The notes under the pieces were generated by a model that was not told the origin of the DNA, did not search any database, and saw only the letters and a list, made by a program, of their open reading frames with translations. A stretch of DNA of 64,000 nt from Solimonas sp040754295. GTDB taxonomy: Bacteria > Pseudomonadota > Gammaproteobacteria > Nevskiales > Nevskiaceae. This document shows, piece after piece, positions 45,578 through 54,517 of the stretch (the stretch's first letter is position 1; every line of letters starts with the position of its first letter). Location of the stretch: contig JBFMCQ010000005.1 of assembly GCA_040754295.1 (NCBI GenBank), positions 1 through 64,000 on the forward strand. Direction: 5' to 3'. Made by a program: the position numbers and the translations under genes.

Positions 45578-46048
45578 ATGATCGAAGAGCGCGCCATCGT
45601 CTCGCGCACCGGCGACGGCGGGATCTGGGTGCGCGCGCTCGGTCCGGAATCCTGCCCCCGCTGTGCCGCGGGCCGCGGCTGCGGCGGCGGCGTGCTCGGC
45701 CGGCTGGTCAGCCGCAGGCGCCCGGAGATCCGCGTCAGCGGTGCGCTCGCCGGCCTGCACAGCGGCGACACCGTCGTCGTCGGTGTCGACGAGGGGGCGC
45801 TGATGCGCGCGTCGCTGTGGGTCTATCTGGTCCCGCTGTTGTGCATGCTGGCTGCCGGCGCCTTCGCGCAGCTGGTCCTGCAGGCGCACGACCTGCTGGT
45901 CGCGGCCTTCGGCATCGCCGGGCTGGCCGGCGGTTTTGCGTTGACGCGGCTGGCCGGCGGATCGGACCAGGCGACGCTTTACCAGCCGACGCTACTGCGC
46001 CGCGAGCCCGCCGGCACCGGCGCCTGCGCGCGGATCGAGGGCATCTGA
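45578..46048 (+). CDS. rseC: SoxR-reducing / sigma-E regulatory protein RseC (MucC)
   Basis: The 156-residue inner-membrane protein has an N-terminal cysteine motif (CPRCAAGRGCGGG), then two transmembrane segments (LWVYLVPLLCMLAAGAFAQLV and LLVAAFGIAGLAGGFAL). This is the RseC/MucC layout. The E. coli homologue helps keep SoxR reduced; its part in sigma-E control is minor. It stands in the normal place between rseB and the mucD protease. Confidence 0.92.
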   Translation: MIEERAIVSRTGDGGIWVRALGPESCPRCAAGRGCGGGVLGRLVSRRRPEIRVSGALAGLHSGDTVVVGVDEGALMRASLWVYLVPLLCMLAAGAFAQLVLQAHDLLVAAFGIAGLAGGFALTRLAGGSDQATLYQPTLLRREPAGTGACARIEGI

Positions 46049-46172
46049 GCAGCGGCCTGCGGCCGGCACCGGTTTGAATTTCGGCCGCGAATCCTTTGAA
46101 ATTCGCGCTCGCCAGGCCGCAGCCGCGGTGTGGCCTGAATCTTCCCCGCCCCCGCGCCGGCCGGAGCCGCCA

Positions 46173-47612
46173 ATGCCGTTCGTCGCCCGCTCTATGCGGT
46201 GCCTGCCTCTGATCGCTCTCATGCTGGCCGCGTGCAGCAGTGAAGCTCCGGTGGCTGCCGCCTATCCGGACTTTGCCGACCTGGTCGAGGAGATCTCGCC
46301 GGCGGTGGTCAATATCAGCACGGTGGCGGACGAGCCGCCCGTGCTCCCCGGCGACGGCAGCGTGACGCCGGATGGGCTCGAGGACGCCCCGGAGTGGTTC
46401 CGGCGGTTCTTCGACGACCAGCCGCCCGAATCTCCCGAGGATGACGGCTTTCCGGTGCAGCAGTCGCTCGGCTCCGGCTTCATCCTCTGGAAGGACGGCT
46501 ACATCCTCACGAACTACCACGTCGTCCGCGGAGCCGGCGAAGTCATCGTGCGGCTGCTCGACCGCCGCCAGTTCACGGCGCGTGTCGTCGGCAGCGACGA
46601 GGCCAGCGACCTGGCACTGCTGCGCATCGATGCCGCGGATCTGCCGGTCGTGCGCATCGGCGATTCGCGCGGGCTGCGCCCGGGGCAGTGGGTGCTCGCG
46701 ATCGGCTCGCCGTTCGGCTTCGACTACTCGGTCACCGCCGGCATCGTCTCGGCGAAGGGTCGCGCGCTGGTCACCGAGCAGTACGTGCCGTTCATCCAGA
46801 CCGATGTCGCGATCAACCCCGGGAACTCCGGCGGGCCGCTGTTCAACCTCGCCGGCGAGGTCGTCGGCGTCAATTCGCAGATCTATTCGCAGTCCGGCGG
46901 CTACCAGGGCGTTTCGTTCTCGATCCCGATCGACGTCGCCGCCAAGGTCGCGCGTCAGCTGCGCGATACCGGCACGGTCACGCGCGGCTGGCTCGGCGTC
47001 GTCGTGCAGGAGGTGGACCGCGATCTCGCGCGGCACTTCGGCATGGACAAGCCGGAAGGCGCGCTGGTCGCGCGCGTGCTTCCGGACAGCCCCGCCGCGC
47101 ATGCCGGGCTGCGCGAGGGCGATGTCATCCTGCGCTACAACGGCGAGTCGCTGCCGAGCTCCTCGCGCCTGCCGCACATGGTCGGCATCACCGATCCGGG
47201 CGAAGTGGCGACGCTCGATGTGATCCGCGGCGGCAAGGAGCTGCGGATCAAGGTCGACGTCGGCACGCTGCGCGCCGAGCCGCCGCCGCAGGCCGCGCCG
47301 ACACCGCCGCCGCCGTCGACCCGGCTCGGCCTGCAACTGCGCCCGTTGAGCGACGAAGAGCGCCGCAGCAACCAGATCGTCGGCGGCGGACTGCTCGTCA
47401 CCGGCGTCAGCGAGGGTCCCGCAGCGCGCGCGGGGATCCGGCCGGGCGACGTGCTGATCCAGCTTGCGGGGCAGGAGGTCGACAGTCGCGAGCGCTTCGA
47501 CGAGGTCGTCGCGCGGCTGACACCCGGGCAGACCGTCGCCGTGCTCCTGCAGCGGCGCGGCGCGCCGCTGTTCCTGGCGCTCGACGTGCCGGCCGCCGAG
47601 CCGGCCGAGTAG
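46173..47612 (+). CDS. mucD: DegP/MucD-type periplasmic serine protease
   Basis: The 479-residue HtrA-family protein has the catalytic triad H116 (TNYHVV), D146 (SDLALL) and S219 (GNSGGP), followed by two PDZ domains (about 270-360 and 385-470). It degrades misfolded envelope proteins and limits sigma-E signalling. The N-terminus MPFVARSMRCLPLIALMLAAC ends in a lipobox (LAAC, Cys21), so it may be a membrane-anchored lipoprotein, unusual for MucD. CGGAG precedes this ATG; an in-frame upstream ATG would bury the signal. Confidence 0.95.
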   Translation: MPFVARSMRCLPLIALMLAACSSEAPVAAAYPDFADLVEEISPAVVNISTVADEPPVLPGDGSVTPDGLEDAPEWFRRFFDDQPPESPEDDGFPVQQSLGSGFILWKDGYILTNYHVVRGAGEVIVRLLDRRQFTARVVGSDEASDLALLRIDAADLPVVRIGDSRGLRPGQWVLAIGSPFGFDYSVTAGIVSAKGRALVTEQYVPFIQTDVAINPGNSGGPLFNLAGEVVGVNSQIYSQSGGYQGVSFSIPIDVAAKVARQLRDTGTVTRGWLGVVVQEVDRDLARHFGMDKPEGALVARVLPDSPAAHAGLREGDVILRYNGESLPSSSRLPHMVGITDPGEVATLDVIRGGKELRIKVDVGTLRAEPPPQAAPTPPPPSTRLGLQLRPLSDEERRSNQIVGGGLLVTGVSEGPAARAGIRPGDVLIQLAGQEVDSRERFDEVVARLTPGQTVAVLLQRRGAPLFLALDVPAAEPAE

Positions 47613-47614
47613 CC

Positions 47615-47848
47615 GTGCGCCGCTATCTCCTGCTCGGACGCCCCGACTGCCATCTGTGCGAGGACTTCGAAGCGGCCTTGCGCGCGCACTTCGGCGATCG
47701 GCCGCTGTGCATCGCCCACGCCAGCGTCGACGAGTGCGCCGAATGGCGCATGCGCTACGGGCGGCGCATTCCGGTGCTGCTCGACGAAAGCGGCGAGGTC
47801 GTCGCCGAAGGCCGGTTCGATCCGGCCGCGTTCCCGCGAGACCCCTGA
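47615..47848 (+). CDS. Glutaredoxin-like thioredoxin-fold protein (DUF836)
   Basis: The 77-residue protein begins RRYLLLGRPDCHLCEDFEAAL, with a CxxC active-site motif (CHLC) at the N-terminal end of the first helix, and has IPVLLDESGE with the cis-Pro typical of thioredoxin folds. A GTG start lies 2 nt after the mucD stop. Small DUF836 proteins sit between mucD and lepA in related genomes. The redox partner is unknown. Confidence 0.88.
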   Translation: MRRYLLLGRPDCHLCEDFEAALRAHFGDRPLCIAHASVDECAEWRMRYGRRIPVLLDESGEVVAEGRFDPAAFPRDP

Positions 47849-47967
47849 TGCAGGCGTCGGGTTTTCAGCCCGACAAACCACGAGGCGCGACCGGTATACT
47901 TCACAGCTTTGATCACCTCCCGCATCACGCGCGCAATCGCGGCGCGATTACCCCCATAAAGCTGCTC

Positions 47968-49770
<1,803 letters not shown>

Positions 49771-49805
49771 GGCGTCGGTGAAGCCTCGCCTCGCAGGGAG
49801 TTAAC

Positions 49806-50591
49806 GTGTCCGATTTCCATATCGATTTTGCCGTCGTGCTCACGGCGCTGACGCTGGTCACCGGCGTGTTCTGGGCACTCGACAAGTGGGCTTTCGCGCC
49901 GCGGCGGGCACAGCGGCTCGACGGCGGCAAGCCCAACGCCTTCGTCGACTTCTGCCGCTCGTTCTTTCCGGTGATCTTCATCGTGCTCGTGCTGCGTTCG
50001 TTCGTTGCCGAGCCGTTCCGCATCCCGTCGGGCTCGATGATCCCGACGCTGCTCGTCGGCGACTTCATCCTCGTCAACAAGTTCGCCTACGGCCTGCGCG
50101 ATCCGGTGCTGCACACGAAGTTCCTGCCGGTCGGCGAGCCCGAGCGCGGCGATATCGTCGTGTTCCGCTGGCCCGTGGACCCGAGCAAGGATTTCATCAA
50201 GCGCATCGTCGGGCTGCCGGGCGACCGCATCGCCTACCGCGACAAGCAGCTCTACGTGAACGGCGAGCCGGCACCGCTGCAGCCGGCCGGTGTTTATACT
50301 GCGCCGGGGCTGCCTCCGCCGGGTGTGGTGTACCGGCTGACCGAGAACCTGACCGGCGTGGAGCATCACGTGCTGGTCAATCCCGGCCGGCCGGCGGAGG
50401 AATTCGAGCTGGTGGTGCCGCCGGGTGAGTACTTCGCGATGGGCGACAACCGCGACGGGTCCGACGACAGCCGGCGCTGGGGCACGGTGCCGGAGCGCAA
50501 TCTCGTCGGCAAGGCGTTCTTCGTCTGGATGTCGTGGGACAGCACGAACACGCGGATCGACTTCTCGCGGATCGGCACGCGGATCAGGTAG
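49806..50591 (+). CDS. lepB: Signal peptidase I
   Basis: The 261-residue inner-membrane protease has two N-terminal transmembrane segments (about 8-28 and 52-70), the catalytic serine S77 in PSGSMIPT and the catalytic lysine K132 in KRIVGLPGD, plus the GDNRDGSDDSR box. It removes signal peptides from exported proteins, including several in this window. GGGAG lies before a GTG start. Confidence 0.96.
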   Translation: MSDFHIDFAVVLTALTLVTGVFWALDKWAFAPRRAQRLDGGKPNAFVDFCRSFFPVIFIVLVLRSFVAEPFRIPSGSMIPTLLVGDFILVNKFAYGLRDPVLHTKFLPVGEPERGDIVVFRWPVDPSKDFIKRIVGLPGDRIAYRDKQLYVNGEPAPLQPAGVYTAPGLPPPGVVYRLTENLTGVEHHVLVNPGRPAEEFELVVPPGEYFAMGDNRDGSDDSRRWGTVPERNLVGKAFFVWMSWDSTNTRIDFSRIGTRIR

Positions 50592-50612
50592 CGACGGGCA
50601 AGAGGGGTCAAT

Positions 50613-50993
50613 ATGCGCATGCGGAGCCGTCAACGGGGTTTGGGCTGGTTCGGGCTGCTGTTCGTTCTGGCGGTGATCGCGTTGGCCGCGATCGTGACCG
50701 TCAAATGTCTGCCGATCTATCTGAATCAGATGAAAGTCGCGAGCTCGGTCAGCAAGGTCGCCAGCGACCCGGAGAACGGCAAGGGCGAGATCGGCCAGAT
50801 CCGCGACGCGCTGCAGCGCTACTGGGACATCGAGGACATCAACTACCTCGAGCCGCGCGACGTGAAGATCAAGCGCACGCAGAGCGGCCGCTTCCTCAGC
50901 TACGAGTACGAGGCGCGCGAGCGGCTGTTCTACAACATTTCGATCGTCATCGAGTTCAGCGACGACGTGCCGCTGTACAACGTGCAGTCTTGA
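50613..50993 (+). CDS. DUF4845 membrane-anchored protein
   Basis: The 126-residue protein has one N-terminal transmembrane helix (GLGWFGLLFVLAVIALAAIVTVKCLPIYL) and a small periplasmic domain with YLEPRDVKIKR and YEYEARERLFYNISIVIEF. Proteins of this family lie between lepB and rnc in many gammaproteobacteria; their function is unknown. The stop overlaps the rnc start (TTGA). The N-terminus resembles a pseudopilin but lacks the Glu5 site. Confidence 0.9.
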   Translation: MRMRSRQRGLGWFGLLFVLAVIALAAIVTVKCLPIYLNQMKVASSVSKVASDPENGKGEIGQIRDALQRYWDIEDINYLEPRDVKIKRTQSGRFLSYEYEARERLFYNISIVIEFSDDVPLYNVQS

Positions 50994-51673
50994 CCGACCC
51001 GCTCGACAGTCTGCAGCAGCAACTGGGCTACCGCTTCGCCGACCGGGCCCTGCTGACGCTCGCGCTGTCGCACCGCAGTCTCGGCGCCCGCAGCAACGAG
51101 CGGCTCGAGTTTCTCGGCGATGCGCTGCTCAATTTCGTCGCCGCCGAGGCGCTGTATGCCGCCAAGCCGGCGGCCGACGAGGGCGCGCTGTCGCGGCTGC
51201 GCGCGAGTCTGGTGCGTGAAGAGTCGCTGGCGCGGCTCGCGCGCGATCTGGATCTGGGCTCGGCCATCCGTCTGGGCGAAAGCGAGCTCAAGTCCGGCGG
51301 TTTCCGCCGCGACTCCATCCTCGCCGATGCGCTCGAAGCGGTGCTCGGCGCGATCCACCTCGACGGCGGCTTCGCCGCAGCGCAGGCCGCCAGCCGGCGC
51401 CTGCTGCAGCCGTTGCTCGACGGCCTGCCGGATGCCGAGCAGCTCAAGGACCCGAAGACGCGGCTGCAGGAATGGCTGCAGGCGCGCGGCCGGCCGCTGC
51501 CGCGCTACGAGGTGCTCGGCGAGGAGGGGCCGGCGCATGCGCGGCGCTTCCGGGTGCGCTGCTTGCTGACGGATTCCGACATGTACACGGACGCGCAGGC
51601 CGGCAGCCGCCGCGGCGCCGAGCAGCAGGCCGCCGAAGCGCTGCTGCAGCAGCTGGCTCAAGGGAGCGACTGA
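50990..51673 (+). CDS. rnc: Ribonuclease III
   Basis: The 227-residue endonuclease cleaves double-stranded RNA, including rRNA precursors. The catalytic signature NERLEFLGDALLNFVAAEALY is intact, and a C-terminal dsRNA-binding domain starts at about residue 155 (DPKTRLQEWLQARGRPLPRYEV). The TTG at 50990 overlaps the preceding stop and fits the family N-terminus. era follows after 6 nt, the standard rnc-era-recO-pdxJ-acpS order. Confidence 0.96.
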   Translation: MTDPLDSLQQQLGYRFADRALLTLALSHRSLGARSNERLEFLGDALLNFVAAEALYAAKPAADEGALSRLRASLVREESLARLARDLDLGSAIRLGESELKSGGFRRDSILADALEAVLGAIHLDGGFAAAQAASRRLLQPLLDGLPDAEQLKDPKTRLQEWLQARGRPLPRYEVLGEEGPAHARRFRVRCLLTDSDMYTDAQAGSRRGAEQQAAEALLQQLAQGSD

Positions 51674-51679
51674 CCGCGT

Positions 51680-52567
51680 ATGCGCAGCGGCATCGTCACG
51701 ATCGCGGGGCGTCCCAACGTCGGCAAATCGTCCCTGCTCAACGCGCTGGTCGGGCGCAAGGTCAGCATCGTCTCGCACAAGCCGCAGACGACGCGGCACC
51801 GCATCCAGGGCGTCCTGCACCGCGGTGAGGACCAGATCGTCTTCGTCGACACGCCGGGGCTGCATCGCGTGCAGAAGCGCGCGCTCAACCGCGTGATGAA
51901 CGAGGCCGCCGCCAGCGCCTTGCGCGACGTCGATCTGGTTCTCTTCGTCGTCGAGGCCGGGCGCTGGACCGACGAGGATCAGGCGGTGCTCGAGCGGCTG
52001 TCGCGCTGCGACGCGCCGGTGGCGCTCCTCGTCAACAAGATCGACCGGCTCAAGGAGCGGCAAGGGCTGCTGCCGGAGCTGCAGCGCCTCGCGGCGATGC
52101 GCGAGTACGCCTTCGTCGTCCCGGTGTCGGCGACCAAGCGCGACAACCTCGACCGGCTCGCCGAGGAGATCCTGCGTCACGTGCCGGAAGGCCCGCCGTT
52201 GTATCCGGCGGGACAGATCGTCGCGCACGACGATGCGTTCACGGTCGCCGAGGTGGTTCGCGAGAAGCTGATCCGCAATCTGCATCAGGAGCTGCCGTAC
52301 GCACTGACCGTCGAGGTCGAGCTTTACGAGCGCGCGGACGGCCTGGACCGCATCAGCGCGGTGATCTGGGTCGAGCGCGAAGGCCAGCGGCGGATCGTCA
52401 TCGGCGAAGGCGGCGAGACCTTGAAGAAAGTCGGCACCGCCGCGCGCCGCGAGCTGGAGCATACGTTCGGCCGCAAGGTCTTTCTCAAGCTGTGGTGCAA
52501 GGTGCGCGAGAACTGGAGCGACGATCCCAAGGCGCTGCGCCGCTTCGGTCTGAGCGGCTACGAGTAG
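51680..52567 (+). CDS. era: GTPase Era
   Basis: The 295-residue GTPase binds the 3' end of 16S rRNA during 30S maturation. G motifs are GRPNVGKS, DTPGL and NKID; the C-terminal KH domain has RIVIGEGGETLKKVG. Length is normal. Confidence 0.97.
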   Translation: MRSGIVTIAGRPNVGKSSLLNALVGRKVSIVSHKPQTTRHRIQGVLHRGEDQIVFVDTPGLHRVQKRALNRVMNEAAASALRDVDLVLFVVEAGRWTDEDQAVLERLSRCDAPVALLVNKIDRLKERQGLLPELQRLAAMREYAFVVPVSATKRDNLDRLAEEILRHVPEGPPLYPAGQIVAHDDAFTVAEVVREKLIRNLHQELPYALTVEVELYERADGLDRISAVIWVEREGQRRIVIGEGGETLKKVGTAARRELEHTFGRKVFLKLWCKVRENWSDDPKALRRFGLSGYE

Positions 52568-52576
52568 GCGGGCCCC

Positions 52577-53269
52577 ATGGCCCGGACCGTTCAGCTCGAG
52601 CCCGCGTACCTGCTCGCGGTGCGGCCGTACCGCGACACCAGCCTGCTGCTCGAAGCGTTCACCGCGGCCCACGGCCGCGTCGGCCTGGTCGCGCGCGGCG
52701 TACGCGGGCCCAAATCGCGGCTGCGCGGACTGCTGCAGCCGTTCGCGCCCTTGCTGCTGTCGTGGCGCAGCGCCGGCGAGCTCGGCACGCTCAGCGGCGC
52801 GGAAGCCGCGGGGCCTGCGGTGGCGCTGCACGGCGAGCGCGTCTTCCACGGCTGGTACGTCAACGAGCTGGTGCTCTCGCTGCTGCAGCGCCACGACCCG
52901 CACCCGGCGCTGTACGCCGTATACGCAACTCTGCTGCCGCAGCTTGCCGGCGATGCCGCCGAAGCCGAGATCGCGCTGCGCATCTTCGAGAAGCGCCTGC
53001 TCGCCGACATTGGCTACGGCTTGCCACTGCCGGCGGCGCCCGACGCCGCGTGCCACTATCGCTACGACGCCGAGTTCGGCTTCGAGCCCGCTGAAGACGG
53101 TTATTCCGGCGCCAGCCTGATCGCGCTGCGCGACGAGCGCTTCGACGACACGGCCGCGCGCGGCGACGCCCGGCGGCTGCTGCGCGACGCGATCCGGCGC
53201 CAGCTCGGCGGTCGCGAGCTGAAGACCGCGGCGCTGCTGCGGCAGATGCGCGCGGCGTCGGGCGGATGA
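52577..53269 (+). CDS. recO: DNA repair protein RecO
   Basis: The 230-residue protein loads RecA with RecF and RecR at single-strand gaps. The N-terminal OB fold has YLLAVRPYRDTSLLLEAFTAAHGRVGLVARGVRG, typical of RecO. The C-terminal part lacks the four-cysteine zinc motif of Gram-positive RecO, as usual in this group. It starts 9 nt after era. Confidence 0.94.
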   Translation: MARTVQLEPAYLLAVRPYRDTSLLLEAFTAAHGRVGLVARGVRGPKSRLRGLLQPFAPLLLSWRSAGELGTLSGAEAAGPAVALHGERVFHGWYVNELVLSLLQRHDPHPALYAVYATLLPQLAGDAAEAEIALRIFEKRLLADIGYGLPLPAAPDAACHYRYDAEFGFEPAEDGYSGASLIALRDERFDDTAARGDARRLLRDAIRRQLGGRELKTAALLRQMRAASGG

Positions 53270-53324
53270 AACGCCGCGCCGCTTCGGCTATCGTGCGCCG
53301 TCTTTGATCCATGCCCCGGCTTTG

Positions 53325-54077
53325 ATGGCGCGCACGCCCCCCCCTTCTCCGATCCGCCTCGGCGTCAATGTCGATCATGTCGCCACCGTGCGCCAGGCAC
53401 GCGGCACGGACTATCCGGACCCGGTCGAAGCCGGCCTCGTCGCCGCCGCCGCGGGCGCGCACAGCATCACGATCCACCTGCGCGAGGACCGCCGGCACAT
53501 CCAGGAGCACGACGTGCGGCGGCTGAAGGCACGCTGCCCGGTGCCGATCAACCTGGAGATGGCGATCACCGAGGAGATGATCGCGTTTGCCTGCCGCATC
53601 AAGCCGCCGTACGCCTGCCTCGTGCCCGAGCGCCGCCAGGAGCTGACGACCGAGGGTGGCCTCGACGTCGCTGGCCAGCTCGACAGCGTGACCAAGGCCT
53701 GCCGGCGCCTGGCCAAGGCCGGCGTCGGCGTCGCACTGTTCATCGATCCGGTGCCGGCGCAGCTCCAGGCCGCCCGCGCAACCGGCGCTCCGCACATCGA
53801 GATTCATACCGGCCGCTACGCCGAGACGCGCGGCGCCGCCCGAGCGCGCGAGCTCGCGCGCATCGCGCGCTTCGCCGCGCGCGCATACGCCGCCGGCCTC
53901 GAGGTACACGCCGGCCACGGGCTGAGCCTCGACAACGTCGCGCCGGTCGCGCGCATCCCGGAAATCGTCGAGCTCAACATCGGCCACAGCATCGTCGCGC
54001 GCGCGCTGTTCGCCGGCCTGCCGGCGGCGGTCGCCGAGATGCGCCGGGCGATGATCGACGCGCGTGGCACCGCATGA
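53325..54077 (+). CDS. pdxJ: Pyridoxine 5'-phosphate synthase
   Basis: The 250-residue TIM-barrel enzyme joins 1-deoxyxylulose 5-phosphate and an aminoacetone phosphate to make vitamin B6. LGVNVDHVATVRQARGTDYPDP, the HLREDRRHIQ segment, VPERRQELTTEGG and HAGHGLSLDNV are all present. The ATG at 53325 is preferred to a TTG seven codons earlier. Its stop overlaps the acpS start (ATGA). Confidence 0.97.
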   Translation: MARTPPPSPIRLGVNVDHVATVRQARGTDYPDPVEAGLVAAAAGAHSITIHLREDRRHIQEHDVRRLKARCPVPINLEMAITEEMIAFACRIKPPYACLVPERRQELTTEGGLDVAGQLDSVTKACRRLAKAGVGVALFIDPVPAQLQAARATGAPHIEIHTGRYAETRGAARARELARIARFAARAYAAGLEVHAGHGLSLDNVAPVARIPEIVELNIGHSIVARALFAGLPAAVAEMRRAMIDARGTA

Positions 54078-54502
54078 AACGCGCGCGCCAGGCTGCTGCG
54101 CCGGCGCTTGCAGCGACGCCGCAGCTGCATGGCATCGGTGTCGACATCCTGCGTGTCGAGCGCATGGAGAAGATGCTCGCGCGTCACGGCCGCAGGCTGC
54201 TGCAGCGGCTGCTCGCGCCCGCCGAGCTGCGTGAAGTGCGCACCCGTCAGAACACCGCGCGGGCGCTGGCGATGTGCTGGGCGGCGAAGGAAGCCTTCGT
54301 CAAGGCGCTCGGCACCGGCTTCGACGGGATCGGCTGGAAAGAGGTCGGCGTCGTGCGCGAGGCCAATGGCCGGCCGGTACTGATCTTCGGCCGCAGGATG
54401 AAGGCACGGCTCAAGCGCGAGCGCATCGGCGCCGCACGCGTGTCGCTGAGCGATGACGGCGGCATGGTCTGCGCGTTCGTCGTGCTCGAGCGCGGCGGCT
54501 GA
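54074..54502 (+). CDS. acpS: Holo-[acyl-carrier-protein] synthase
   Basis: The 142-residue transferase moves phosphopantetheine from CoA to apo-ACP. HGIGVDILRVERMEKML holds the metal-binding Asp, and AMCWAAKEAFVKALGTG is the second signature. About 18 Ala/Arg-rich residues precede the core, a longer N-terminus than in E. coli. It is the last gene of the lepA-acpS run and converges on gacS. Confidence 0.95.
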   Translation: MKRARQAAAPALAATPQLHGIGVDILRVERMEKMLARHGRRLLQRLLAPAELREVRTRQNTARALAMCWAAKEAFVKALGTGFDGIGWKEVGVVREANGRPVLIFGRRMKARLKRERIGAARVSLSDDGGMVCAFVVLERGG

Positions 54503-54517
54503 TCCTGGCTTTTGAGT

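Noticed and set aside
50930..53056. Open frame of 708 codons antisense to rnc-era-recO
   Set aside because: It spans three well-identified genes and has no family similarity.
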